From Arabidopsis thaliana (taxonomy: Eukaryota > Streptophyta > Magnoliopsida > Brassicales > Brassicaceae): a DNA stretch of 64,000 bases. The stretch spans positions 1,116,101-1,180,100 of the forward strand of contig NC_003074.8 of NCBI RefSeq assembly GCF_000001735.4, in the 5' to 3' direction. The position numbers were made by a program, and so were the translations under genes. The notes under the pieces are model-generated. The model worked only from the letters and a program-made list of their open reading frames with translations. It was not told where the DNA came from and ran no database searches. Of the stretch, positions 11,936-24,623 are shown in pieces; position 1 is the first letter of the stretch, and each line of letters begins with the position of its first letter.

Positions 11936-14037
11936 GTTCTTCCCAATTTCTCCTCTCGATTCTTTCTTCTTTGTCTTCATCATTCATATAATCACAACAA
12001 GAACCCAAAAGATCAAGTATATAAGCTAATCATGTTAACTCTTATTTTTGGAAACAAGAGTATTACTCAAAATAAAAGGAAATACTTGGAATACGTGTTG
12101 AAAATTTTAGAGATAGTAAAAAAATGGAAGTTGTCGGTGAAAAAAATTATTTGTTCTACACTTACAAAAAGGAAATCAGTTTTTACGAATAGTTTCGTTT
12201 ACTGGTATGAGTAATTTTTCCATCTTAGTTAGGGTGGAGAAAAATGCTAAGCATCCACACGGGAAATCTTGTTAATTAGTGTTTGAAGACTTTGCGCCGA
12301 AGTAACAAAAAAAAAAAATGTGAGCTTGAGTTATGTAGTAGAGGAATATTTAGTTTAATTGTAACACATTTCAGATAAAATGATCGAAAATGCATAAGAA
12401 AGAAAACAGAAAAAGCGGACATACAAAATTTCACACAAATTTTGTCAGAACTTTCGTAATCCACATTATAATACACAGCGTTTTTCTTGGATATCATTAA
12501 TTGTTGAACCACTGATTCCTGATATAGTTTATAGATAACACTTTCATATATTTTCGAAAGTAATATCAAAACAAAAGTGAAAATAATTGTATTTACAAAC
12601 ATATGAAGATGTTACGATGCCATACGTATGTTAAATAAAGAAGCAGAGACAAATAACACAACACGATCTTGTTTATCTAAACAAATCATAATCTCAAAAA
12701 GCTATGGTATATATAGAAAATATTCGAACTCATCAATCCTTTGTTCTTCGGTTCAACCTCCCAAGCATTTCCGAATCAAACCAATACACCTGAAAAGCCA
12801 AGTGAAGAATTGGTTTGCCTATATATAACAAATTTGAACTTTCCAGAGAGACATAGTAGATGCTTTGAAAAGTGAAGTACAGATATAGAGTTCAAACAAA
12901 ACAACTCAAAATTAAAGTGTAGAATATAACTCCACTTCAAACACTTACACAACCAAAGCTTTTAAGATTTAGAGTCACGAGTTATACGGCTGCAAGAAAT
13001 GTGGTCACAACCAAAGAAATTCAGAAACGTTAAATTTTTGTTTGATGTTCTTTTTCTGATTTAATTCAAAACAGATATCAAATAAAAATTTAACGTTTCT
13101 AAATAAATAAATAAAAAGATGTCCAAAAAAATTGTGTTATAAAGTCAAAATTAGAAGAAAAAAAAATTACATTTTATGTTCTGATCTTTAGACCCATAGC
13201 TAGTTTCTTGATTAAAAATTTGTAATAATTATTATTTATAGTGCAACATTAGTATAGGTACTTTCTGAGTGTATAGCACACAATGCTTAATCAAATTTGG
13301 CTAAGATGATACACGCCGTTGAAAATAGAATTTACTCTTATTTACACAAACCTTATCAAATCCAAAGTAAGATATGATGTACCCAGTAGTAGTACCCTAT
13401 CTTCTTAATGACATATAGTATTGGACAAAATAATATGACGTATATATGCGAAGAACAAGAATAAAATATATATACATTAAAAATATGGAACGTAAACTGG
13501 AATTGAAATAATATGAAATATTATGTAAATTATGTTTTTGAAAAATAGAGAAAAGAAAATAGATATAGCTAGTAAAGTGTTTATATTTTCATCTTTTTGA
13601 ATAAGATAAACAAAACATAAATATAGTCAGATTCGCGATATATATTATTTTTGTAAGTATTATAATTATTCAATTAAATTAGCCAGTTACATTACATATT
13701 TACATACATACATTATTTTATTTTTAGTAAATGTGATAGTTATTTAAAATTTAGAATTTATCGCGAAACTATGTATAATTTTTTTAAAGTTAACTGATAT
13801 GGAGATTTGCATGAGCCATATGAAGTAAATTAGCTCATTCAACAAGAGAAAACCTTATTTTAATATTTTATTAGCCAAAAGAAATGACTTGCATGATTTT
13901 ACCTCGGACGATAAGAAAATAAATCAAACATAGATATGAGAAACCCTATATCACAACAAATGCAGATTTTTGTGTCAAATACACGTGTAGGTGATTTCAT
14001 GATTGAAAATATAGATACATTAATGAGCCTTCATCCA
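11936..14037. other. AT-rich spacer between the regulator pseudogene and ARR22
   Basis: No coding gene seen in about 2.1 kb. It contains a 24 bp inverted repeat at 13023-13046/13077-13100 (listed separately) and otherwise low-complexity AT-rich sequence. Only short non-conserved ORFs are present. Confidence 0.5.
13023..13100. repeat. 24 bp near-perfect inverted repeat (hairpin)
   Basis: AGAAACGTTAAATTTTTGTT... at 13023-13046 is matched in reverse complement by 13077-13100 with one mismatch. The loop is 30 nt (13047-13076). It could be a transcript hairpin, the tip of a small foldback element or a small-RNA precursor. No target or flanking duplication was identified. Confidence 0.85.
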
Positions 14038-14589
14038 TCAAGCATCGAAGAGGTGGCTAATGAGCGGGAAGATCTTGGCCTTGGTTAAGGGTTTTTCCAA
14101 GCAATGGTTGAGCCCAGCTTCCATAAAAGCCTTACGCTCTTCTTCTTGGTCAGCTACTGACGTTACCCCAACGATCATTGACGTCACTTTCATTTCTCTT
14201 AGCTTCTTAGTTGTCTAAATTAAATCAACAAAGAACATAAAAACTATATTAAAGAGGAGGTTTTTAAGTATAGTGATGATCGACCCACTTAAATTGTCTA
14301 TTTGGTAAGCAGATTAAGATTCAAGATCATTAAGTACCGAAACTCCATCCCTCTCAGGCATTTCCTTATCCATTAGAATAAGGTCGAAAGATGCTTCGCC
14401 GTCACGGTGGAGGATCACTGCCTCCTCGCCATTCTTTGCAGTCTGAGAAATTCCTCCGATCGTTTTGATGATCATCTCGTGGAGTCTACGGTTTAATGGA
14501 TCATCATCGACGATCAACACGTTGATTAGTTTCTTCTTCACTTCTATCGACTTGGTTTTCTCGGTACCTCCGGTGGATTTTGTTGCCAT
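14038..14589 (-). CDS. ARR22: Type-C response regulator ARR22
   Basis: A stand-alone receiver protein of the cytokinin phosphorelay. It accepts phosphate from AHP histidine phosphotransfer proteins and is thought to act as a phosphohistidine sink, expressed mainly at the seed chalaza (established for the family, not seen here). Two exons, 14589-14338 and 14214-14038, give 142 aa. The receiver motifs are complete: acidic pocket VDDDP, phospho-acceptor Asp in LILMDKEMPERDG, Thr/Ser in MIVGVTS and the conserved Lys in LEKPLT. There is no output domain. ATG 14589 (MATKSTGG) is chosen over the in-frame ATG 21 nt upstream because it matches the protein I recall. Confidence 0.96.
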
Positions 14590-16277
14590 CTTCGATTTCT
14601 TTTCTCTCAAGAATCTTCACCAAAAAAAAAGAAGTAAGTTAAAAATGAAATTAAACTGTATAGAAATTATTGCGTGTTTATGTTTCTATGTGTGTGCGTG
14701 TGTGATCACACCGTGCATGTATGGTTTCGTGTTTAATTTGTATATAGATGTATCTGTATCACATATATTACATAAGTATAATGAAATAGTGGCCTACGAT
14801 TTTGGATTTTAAAGAAGATCTTATGTTCTAAGAAGGTAGGCATTGCATCAAGATTTATAGTTAAGAAAGAAAAAAAGTGAAAAGAAAGCATTTTAAAAAC
14901 ATCACAAAGAAAAGCATCTTTTACATGAATTTGGCTGAAATGTAATCTACATTATTCTAAGTGAGTTGTATAACAAACTAATATGAGAACAAGTAAATCA
15001 AAATGGTGAACAAATTTAAAGAATGTATAAGAAACATGAGTAGAAATGAAAAAAAATATATATATATTTCTTTAATTAATTCTTCTAGATCATAATAAGA
15101 TTCTATGTTCTTTTTATTTATTTCTTTCATATCGTTTATAAGTAAACAAAAGAGAGTATGTTATTTGATAATTTAGACAAGAAATGTATAATCAAGTTTA
15201 GATACTTTCATTCTTTGGTTTTTTGGGTTTAAAGGTTTTGTTGAACGGTTGTAAAATCACTATCGAACCCATCTGCTAGTATAGAACGAGGAATATTCTC
15301 ATGAAGTACTTTTATAAAAGCATTGAAGTTCATGCTTAAGCAAATTAAGCATACAAGTTAACCCATCAAAATCTACTACTTTATATGTCAGTAGTGTTCA
15401 ATGTCGTATTCGTAATGCTTTACTATGAAAAATGGCTTATACTCACGGAAAAAGGAAGAAAGATAAATAAAATCATAATTTAGGTTCTTTACGCATTACG
15501 TATTTTGTTATTGTCTAGTGTTTTATAGAGCATTAGTTTTTCAACAGTTCTACCTTTTTGTAAATGTGAGGTAATTTGAAGATATTTTAACTCGAAATTC
15601 AAAAATTCAACAATCTATCGTGAAATTTTTTACATAATTTATAGCCAAATATCCCACATACATATTAAAAATTAAAAAAAAAAAAAAAAAAAAACAATCG
15701 TGAAACTGTTTTAGTAGCCCATTGGGCCCAATACGAATGAGGCCTAATTTATAAAAAAATCTAAAAGTACACCCACTGGCCCATTAATATCTGAAATGTC
15801 TTACTTTTTTTCTTTTTTTGGGAACAAAGAAATGTCTTACATTAATTTAGTGATGAAATTTTGGTAGTTACCTTGTCTGACATGTCTTTGATTTTAGAGA
15901 TTTATCCACAGGTAAAACTTCAAAAAATAGTTTTTTCTTTTCTTTTCTTTTTTCCAAAAACTTCAAGAATATAGATTAAAGGCTCAATACCTCAAATTAT
16001 CAATAATAAGGTCGTTTCGTGTTTTCATAAACGAGGAATGTCACAATTTAAAATTGGCTTATGGTTTGACGCTATGATAAATTAATAAGGGTCCATCAAT
16101 TGTGAAAAAAAAAAAAAAAAAAAATGTCAATTGTGAAAGAATATATATACTATATTTTTAATAGTGAAAGAATATTAAACTTCTCTATGTCTCTCTATTA
16201 AATTTTAAATACAATGTACATACAAGTTTCACCCACTTCACCAACTAGAACTCAATTCCTTTATTATTATTCACATT
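14590..16277. other. ARR22 upstream region and AT-rich spacer
   Basis: No gene seen. It has an alternating AT tract near 15056, a poly-A run near 15675-15692 and another near 16105-16123. ARR22 regulatory sequence is expected in the first part. Confidence 0.4.
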
Positions 16278-16493
16278 TCAATGTCTGCGGAATACCTCAA
16301 CAAACTTTCTTCTGTACTCTTCCCATCCTTCACATGTTAATGATCCGTTGCCACAGTAATGTATAGCGACAAGGATTTTTCCGAAAAGTACAGAGACACA
16401 TATCATTACAATAACATGCAACAGTATTAATTCTTCGTGTATATAATATAGTCCGGCAAAGAAATAAATAAGAGTTAAACTGTGACTCCTCAT
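16278..16493 (-). CDS. Possible small membrane peptide, 71 aa (unrecognised)
   Basis: An ATG-initiated ORF in a gene-poor spacer. The protein has a long hydrophobic stretch at about residues 8-45 (LIYFFAGLYY, ILLHVIVMICVSVLFGKIL), then two Cys (HYCGNGSLTCEGW) and a strongly charged end (EEYRRKFVEVFRRH). This layout resembles a single-pass membrane peptide and is less random than neighbouring ORFs. I do not recognise a family, and there is no clear TATA or splice context. It may be chance. Confidence 0.25.
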   Translation of the reverse strand: MRSHSLTLIYFFAGLYYIHEELILLHVIVMICVSVLFGKILVAIHYCGNGSLTCEGWEEYRRKFVEVFRRH

Positions 16494-17519
16494 ATTTTAA
16501 AATAGACTTCTTCTTCTTTTCTTTTTTTTCAAATTAAAGGGAAAAAAAAAAAATCGGTTGCGTTTTAACTGGAGAGTTAAGTCATCTGCTGCCACTCTTA
16601 AATTTTCTCACATATATTCATTTTTCGCACGTGATTTCGCCATATCATCATAATATCGATAATTATTTTAGTAATCAATTTTCTTAAGAGCTGCGAGGGT
16701 TTATTACTCTTCTGAACCTAAATACAGAATACAGTACATTTAGAGCAAATAATTAATGGCTCATGGTTGACGGAAAACAATAATTATTGGCTCATAAGTC
16801 ATATATACCCTTTAAATGATTACTGTATTAATTGAGATGAAACCCTTTGTGTATGTATGTTATGCTTTTTGTTAGTGAAGTACTATCGTTTATAGCCATG
16901 AGTTTTCAGTTACCATGCATGCATTTTGGTTGGTTTTGATTAAACTGAATCAATTAATGTGGATTAGGTTTATCTCAATTTTGGTTTCAATCGAGTAGAT
17001 CCTCAATTTCCAGACAAAAAAAGGTTTATATTATTTTTCATAATTCTATATACGTATATAAAAGAAAACAAAGTTTACTTTAATCAACAAATCTTTTTTC
17101 TTTCTTGTTATCGAATCTTGTTTTCTTCTTATACGGGTTCGGGTTGAATTAGATAGATTTGTTTTTATTCAAGTTTAACGCTCGTAGTTCATATTAACCA
17201 TATAGAGTTGTATCAATCATCTCGAATAGAAAAGAAAATCATATATCAATCACTACAAGTTTTCAAATATTACATGATATAATTGGCATACAAACCAAAA
17301 AAGACTAAACTAAGCTAACCAAGATACAACGGTTCTTTTATAAAATAAAAAAAATAACAAGATACAACAAGCAAAGACATCAAACTAGACGACCGACAAT
17401 AAAAACTCTCTTGCATGCTTAAACTAATTGTAGCCATTGAACTTATTAATCAACACATTAACAACAATGCAAAGTACAGAAGGAATGACCTGACATTTAG
17501 TTGACAGAAATCACTTAAA
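16494..17519. other. AT-rich spacer downstream of LTL1
   Basis: No gene seen. LTL1 3' UTR is expected at its right end, near 17300-17519. Confidence 0.4.
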
Positions 17520-20123
17520 CTAGATTTTAGAAGAATCCAATAGCATGGCCGTGCTAAGATTCATAGGGTGCATATACTTGGAGGAACCAGTCAGGATCTG
17601 ATTAACGATGATCCTATTGGCTTTCTCTGTCGGATGAAACGCATCCCAAAACGCATATAAGTCTCTATTCGGACACAAATTCGAGACTGGTGTGCATAGT
17701 CCTATGCCATTGTACGGTCCTTGTCCACAACATGCCACCTTCGATGTCACAAACCCTACAAATACACCACACAAAATTATCAATATTTAAAATTTTAACA
17801 CTTGTCGAATATATTATATCCACAATCCAAGCATATGCTTTCAATTATTAGCTATATAGCTATAATCTGTTATGAACATTTTCGAGAGAGATCAATCATG
17901 AAAAAAAATTACCCCATTCAAATTGAACTATTTAAAGACCAGACAGTTCTTCTTGTTGAAACAATGAAATAATACTGATAATGTATAGAAACCGACACAT
18001 ACTTATTAATTACTTATATCATTAATACAATGTTTTTAATGGAAAAGTTTGAAAAAACAATATTGTGTATAAATGCTATAACATCTATGAAAAGATGGTC
18101 CTACAAAGTGGTCGTGCTCATTTATAAGTTTTCGTACAACACTACAACTATATATAATAACTCCAAAAAATTGGTCCTTTTATGCTTATCATTAAGACTT
18201 TTTGGACCAAATTTTGACTGAAGTGTTATTTTTTTTCTTTTGAAATCAATGACTTAACCCTTTCGATATTTTTCAACTATTATTAAACAATTATATTTAT
18301 AACCAATTACCAAAAAAAGTTATAAAGAGATGGGTTGTAATTACCAAATTGTTCAGGATTAGATAGATAATCCATGTTCATTTGATAGGCATTGGCTGCT
18401 ACAAACACGTCTTGACCAATTTCAGCATTGACTGATGCGATCAAATCAACTAATTGCGGATTGAACAAAGCGGCTGCTGTTTGGAGGGCGCCATAGCACT
18501 CGCCATTGCGGCTATGCTGAGCCAGCTCCGCGGGAGCACATCCCATTGCACCAGTTCCAGTTACCAAAACTCGTCTTGCACCCAGTTCGTAGAGTTTCTA
18601 TTTCAATGAAGACCAAACAAGAAAACAAATGTAATCATACACCATCAAAGGAGAACTAAGTACATCATTAAGTGAACAAAGAAAAAGCTATTAAATTTGC
18701 CCCATCATTTTTTGTACGTACGTTATGAACTTATGATCACTCTATTCAAGAGAATCATGACATTAACTATGTACGTAGTGACATAACGAAAGTAATTATT
18801 TGAGAGTTCACATATTAAATGCAATTTCCTTTAGTGAGGCAACAAGTTAATAAACTAAATGGTATTGTAGCAAAAATTAGTACAAGATTGCATGATTTAA
18901 GGTTATTTCGTGGTAAGCCCCCAATTTGTTACATGACATATGTACAAATTTAGTATATATACGTTAAAAAGAAGACAATATATAATTTTTTAAACTTACT
19001 CTGAGAATCTTTCCGTATTCGGAAATGAGATACACAACGTAGTCTGGTAACGCGTATTGGCGAGAACGAGCTGAAAACGGAATTAGATAATAATTGTTGA
19101 CGAAATCATTACCACCGAGTGTAATTAGGACAAGAGCTTGGTTAACTAGCTGTTGTGTAGCTTCTGGTCCGATCAATGCACTCACTCGTAGCTGGTACTG
19201 TTCGAAGTATTCCATCTGTTTAGAAATTCTAATTATGTTTACCTGCAAAAACAAAAAACATAATTAACACACTAAGCTATCAAACGACTGCGTTTAGAAA
19301 ATTACAAGCAGTGAATCGACAGCGGTTGAACTAAAAAGTCACGTCATCAAAATATTAGTGAGAAGACTAAATTAACCTTCGTGTTAACACTGGTTTTCAT
19401 TGAGAAATCAAGGATAATGTTGTCAATCACGTGTTTTTGAGTTTTCGCGGAGTAACATGTCAAGAAGACGAATATACCCTCAGTTATTGAGGATGATCTT
19501 ATGTGTATTTTTTTTTTCGTTTTCTTACTTCTGAGGCAATATTACCCTCGACACGAGAGTTAATGGAGAGGGTAAACACGTCTTGTCGTGTCGTGCATTA
19601 ATATCAGCAACACTTGAATGCGTATTTAATGCAAGAATTTTAAAATTGATTGGATATGCTTACGAATTGAATTCCAGTGTCGTTGAGGATTCCAATTCCT
19701 GCGGAGGCAAAATTAGCACCGACTAGAAGATTTTCTCCGGTGAGATGCGGGCTAAGGTACGGCAAAGTCGACGGCATGCCTATAGCCTCACCTAGTAGAG
19801 AGAGAGACATATTAAACAAACATTAAAGATTGATTAACGAACCATTATATCGTATAACCATGCTTGAATCAAATATGCTTACTGATAATGTCGGGAATGT
19901 TAAGGCCGTTAGAGAAACGTCCGGTGGGTCTACGGGTCGGGTAGTCGATACCATACGGGTAATTGTCGGCACGGGCAGTGGTGACGAGGTAGTCGTTGTT
20001 TCCATTGTCGACGAGAGAGTCACCAAAGACAAAGAAAGCCCTAGATTTGACTTGTGGTGCAAGAAAAGTAACAATGAAGAAGAGTGAAATTAGAAACCCT
20101 AATGGAGAACAATTGATATTCAT
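17520..20123 (-). CDS. LTL1: GDSL-type lipase/esterase LTL1
   Basis: Secreted SGNH/GDSL hydrolase; the locus is known as Li-tolerant lipase 1, linked to salt tolerance. Five exons, 20123-19883, 19791-19664, 19242-19000, 18597-18345 and 17755-17520, give 366 aa. The N-terminal signal peptide is [20 protein letters not shown]. Block [14 protein letters not shown] carries the nucleophile Ser at about residue 36. Block II Gly lies in GANFASAG, block III Asn in [14 protein letters not shown], and block V DAFHPTE supplies Asp and His. The chain is complete and of normal family length. ATG 20123 is followed directly by the signal peptide. Confidence 0.96.
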
Positions 20124-20168
20124 TGTTATGGACAGAGAATGGGACTAGATGACGAATGAGAAGAAACG

Positions 20169-20174
20169 TTTATA
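20169..20174 (-). promoter_or_regulatory. TATA-like box of LTL1
   Basis: TATAAA on the minus strand about 46 nt upstream of the LTL1 ATG. This is close, so the leader would be very short; assignment is tentative. Confidence 0.35.
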
Positions 20175-23100
20175 AATTGACGTATGATATGAGAGCATAT
20201 GGAGAGTGTGTGTTATATATATACACTGACAATAGGTTTAGGGTTCAATAAGTAATGTGTATCTGTTTTTTTTTTTTTTTTTTTTTCGTTGTTGGTGTGA
20301 TTTTAAGAAAATAGAGACATTAATAGAGGCTGCCAACTGATACACCATAAAAATTGGTCTTGTTTGTTGTTTGGATGTAATAAATGTTAGAAATTGTACT
20401 ACTGCTTGTTCTCCTAAAATGGAATTATCTTTCAACCATTGAAATTCGATGTGACATAATTTTTTTGATTGACGGTTACTGATCTCAATGTCTGCAATCT
20501 ACGTGTAAATTTTGAAGTGATTAGGTATATGTATATCGATCCAAAGAAACTAATCTTTACCGTTCTTCATCTCCATTTTTGTGTAGTTTTGTGTTTATAT
20601 CCAATGTCACAAATCGAGATGCAGTGACCGGACGGTCCCCAAAGAAACCATATTGTATAACCCATCCATTTCGAACTACTTGGTTAATATGTGAAATATC
20701 TATATGCTATATAGTTAACGTAACATACGTGAATTTAGGCGGCTCATCAATCATATCCTCTCCTTTTTTTGTCATGGGTTTTACATGACATAATATTTAA
20801 TATTGAAAACTAAAAATGTTTCCATCAGCTGATGGATGGATAAATTTAAACTAGACTTCACTAAGATTTATACAATGTCAAACTCATGCCATCTAAATGT
20901 TCAATTACGAGAAGTTCAATTGGTTAAATATATATTTTTGGATAAACTTTTTCTGTCCAACTATGCCTCCCCTTTGAACGTTATCACATTAACGCGTACT
21001 ACCTACGAATTTTCAAAGCTGGAATATTACATAAATAAAGCATCCAGAAAGAAAGAGAAAAGCATTCAAAAAAAAAAAGAAGGTGTATATAACAATTAGA
21101 GCCATTGATGTCAATGTAATGGGTCGTGTTCAATACCATACTTTTTGAAAATCTTGATGTATTTTATAGTAGGAGTGTTGTTCAATTTGGTTGGTGTGTA
21201 ATTATAAAATGTATTTTAATTTGTTTTCTTGAAATGCGGGTTATGCTTGATATTTTCTAGGATAAAATTACACAAACCATTTGATGTTTTCATGAAATTG
21301 GTAAAAGAGCAATTATACTACTTGTTAATTAATCATATACACCTTATGTTTGTTAATACATGAGACTTGAAAATGTTGACTTAACAAATTACGATGCATA
21401 AATGGATAATTCAGAATACATTCCACTAATTACTCAAGAATGATCAAAAGAAGACTTTTCATTTGTCTTGATTTTTATACTACTAAGTAATTTTCTGTAT
21501 AAATAAAATTATTGGAGAGAGAGAGATAGAAGTGAAATTAAGAGATCTACCAACTCAACCAACTCACGTCATAAATTAACATGATGAAGCTACCCTGTCC
21601 GACTGCATCATGATTTATGAATTTTGATTTTTTGAAAAATACATTAAAAAAAAAACGTAAAATATCATCTCCAAATCATACCAACCTTTTCCGGCTATTT
21701 AATTAGTTACTTTTTTTTCTTCTTTTTTTTGATAAAATTCGTTACCATAAAGGTGAAAATATATCAGTGTCTTTATTCGTAAAGTTATACAGTAAAATTA
21801 AATGATGTCTATCCGTAAACAAAAACCAACCAACACAAAGTTTTTCTGTAGAAGAAAATAGACTTTTTAAATATAAAATTATATCAAAGAAACAGAATGG
21901 CCCAAAATAAAAACTTCACTGTACCACTATGGAAAATCATGGTTTTGTTTTGGGCTCTCTGCTTGCGTTAGGACTCCACAAACATCTCACAAGCCCAAAT
22001 GATCAACAAACTTGACCCATGAGAATGAATTTGAAAAGCTCATTAAAATTCAACAAAGTTTCCGAATCAATTCGACTTTGGTTTGGTTAAACCAAACAGA
22101 ATTGGAGCATTCTAACACAATGGAATTCTGGAGAGAAGATCGATTCCAAGCTCCTTTGCATTGTGATCCAGCACTGGTTAATCAACCCAACTAGATTAGT
22201 CTAAAACTGAATCGAATTCGTTTCTTTCCTTTTCCAAATGATACCTCGCCAGAGATCATCTACTTCTACTCTTTATAAACCTTAAACCGAACCAGAAGTA
22301 AACCTGAATTAATAATAATTACTTATATTTACTTTTCTGTGCATTCGTAACTAGTGAGTATCTTTTCTTTTTGTTCTATGAAGTATCCTTAATTCCTTTG
22401 TTTTGGTGTCAAAATCCTCAATTCCTTTTGCAGCCAAAATTCGTGACCCTAGATCTTAAAAACTTTTGGTCATGCAAGTGTTTAGAGTGGAATTATATAT
22501 CCTACACTTTTGAGTTGTTTATATCTATACTTCACTTTTCAAAGCATCTAATTAGTGAAAGTTCAAATTTGTTATGTTTAGACAAACCAAATTTTTAGTT
22601 GGCTTTTCATGTGTATTGGTTTGATACGGCAATGTTTGGGTGCTTGAACCTAAAAATAAAGGATTGAGTTCGAATATTTCCTATATACACCATACCTTTG
22701 AGATTTGTATTTGATTAGATAAACAAGAGTGTAGCTCTAGTTATAAATGATAAATAAAATCAAGCTTATAAGATCATACAGATGAATAGATTATTACCCT
22801 GAAATTTTAACTTATTCCCAAAACAAAAGCTGTTGATTTTAAGATCATTAGGATTTAATTTACCACTGATCCCAAACATGTCCGATGTAGAAAATTGTCA
22901 ACTTCCTTGGAAATGTAAGTGGAAAATTAGGAACTCAGTAAAACACCAAGCTTTTGTGTACAAACTTTCTTCGAGATCTGAGAGTAAAGGTTTTCGATGT
23001 GTGGAAATATGACCAGACCAAACCAAAGCAAGACCCTGTTCTCAAATTCACAAGGGTGTTCACATGGAGTTTTTTTTTTTTTTTTTTTTTTTTTCATTCT

Positions 23101-24103
23101 GAACCTATCTGCCATTCTTTATCACTTGTTCATACTACAGAGACAGAAAATTGCAAATATACTAGCATTCAAATTTGAGGATATGTGAATTTATGCATGC
23201 ATATATTAGGAGATACATATATACTAGAAACAACCAATAATCCTCACATGCCATGGCATGTTAGAATAAAAAAAAAAACAAGCAGAGCCAGTTGAGGAAG
23301 CAGCCAAACTTGAGGGGGCTACACAAATCAATGTCCGGAATTATCACGTATCTTCTAATGAAGAATCAGTCAAACATTTTCGAAACTAAAAACCAAAACC
23401 ATATAACAAATACACTGAAGATATGAATACTCTTCACAGAATAACTATCGATTAGTTACTGTGTAACTGATCTCAAAACTACACAAATCCAGATACCAGA
23501 TTAATAGTGCGATCGCAACAGCTGAATAACTGATCCTCAAGCTACACAAATCTAGACTAATAGTGCATAAAACAGCTGAAAAAAGTTAGATCCTATATTA
23601 ATCCTCTCGAGTGTACCCACTTGATCACTGCAGAATTCACATGGTGGCTACATTGTCCGGAGACTTGTGTCTGAGTTTCAGCTCAGAAGACTCGTTAACA
23701 CTGTGAAAAGGAAAGCATAGTGGACGCGGGGACAAAACAGAAGGGGTCCATGTGGTTGGAGACTTGATCTGGATAGATCATTAAAGCTTGTTGAGAGACT
23801 AGCTCAGCATTTTGCCTTCTAGAGGAGAAACTTTCTTAATCAGATTAATGCAATCAAGAAAAATAGAAAACCAGAGAATTTGTAGTATGAACCACTTCTA
23901 GAAGGACTATCTAACACAATAAGCTTAATGAATGTATTTGTTGACTTGGTTTTGTATCTATCCTGGGTCAAAGTGTTTCTTTAAAGATTCCTCCTCTCTC
24001 CTATTATCCCTTTCAATAGAAGGGAAAAAAGAAGAAGTCACTTTATTCATACCTGGTTTTATAAATACATACACATGCAGACCAACTACTCCGTCCTTCA
24101 CCA
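20175..24103. other. About 4 kb gene-poor spacer between LTL1 and the cupin gene
   Basis: I see no supportable gene. It contains a poly-T run at about 20263-20286, a second poly-T run near 23071-23094 and a degenerate tandem repeat at 23464-23580 (listed separately). Short ORFs at 22012-22194 and 20579-20788 lack recognisable domains. Confidence 0.4.
23464..23580. repeat. Degenerate two-copy tandem repeat, about 60 bp
   Basis: Unit 1 (AACTGATCTCAAAACTACAC ... AACAGCTGA) is followed directly by unit 2 (AACTGATCCTCAAGCTACAC ... AACAGCTGA) with small indels. No coding frame spans it. Confidence 0.7.
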
Positions 24104-24111
24104 TATAAATA
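24104..24111 (+). promoter_or_regulatory. TATA box of the cupin gene
   Basis: TATAAATA lies 114 nt upstream of the cupin ATG, a usual plant spacing. Confidence 0.5.
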
Positions 24112-24217
24112 CATCTCATATACCTACTTTCTTCTTATCTTTGTTCTCACTGTTTCTTTCTGTTCTATCTAATAACATTGAAACATCGTCGAATTCTCAC
24201 CTTATTCCTCTTCCAAA

Positions 24218-24623
24218 ATGAATATTGTAATCGAAAACAACCCTTCGAGCAGAAGGTTATCTGACCTTGGAGTCATGTCATGGCCTAAGTAAGTATCAAA
24301 CATGCACATGCTCTGCTCCTATTACTACTAACTACATAGATTTTCACTTTTTCCATTCCTCAATTTATTGGTAATAACATGATGAATCTCTCTGACAAAA
24401 CAGATGGTCTTGTCAGCCGGGGAAATATGCATTGGTATTTGAAGAAAGAGAGACATGCTATTTGGTGAAGGGAAAGGTGAAGGTGTATCCAAAAGGGTCA
24501 TCTGAGTTTGTAGAGTTTGGTGCAGGAGACCTTGTGACCATCCCCAAGGGACTTAGCTGCACTTGGGATGTATCACTTTTCATAGACAAACACTACAAGT
24601 TCGATCCTCCTACTTCTCCATAA
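24218..24623 (+). CDS. Small RmlC-like cupin (DUF861 type), 96 aa
   Basis: Single-domain cupin of the cupin_3/DUF861 type; substrate unknown. Two exons, 24218-24288 and 24404-24623, join in phase. The first encodes MNIVIENNPSSRRLSDLGV, and the second the beta-barrel core: WSCQPGKYALVFEERETCYL, VKGKVKVYP, EFGAGDLVTIPKGLSCTWDV and HYKFDPP. GDLVTIPKG with the preceding ETCYLVKGKV matches the DUF861 pattern. In this subfamily the canonical cupin metal His residues are largely replaced, so metal binding is uncertain. No transit peptide is evident. Confidence 0.93.

Noticed and set aside
22012-22194. 60-codon ORF in the LTL1-cupin spacer
   Set aside because: No domain, no similarity I recognise, ordinary length for chance in this composition.
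22660-22685. GAGTTCGAAT, resembling a tRNA T-arm
   Set aside because: No matching D-arm, anticodon arm or acceptor stem upstream; no tRNA gene was found anywhere in the window.
20263-23094. Long poly-T runs near 20263-20286 and 23071-23094 as possible retroelement tails
   Set aside because: No target duplications or coding remnants flank them; simple homopolymers are common in this sequence.
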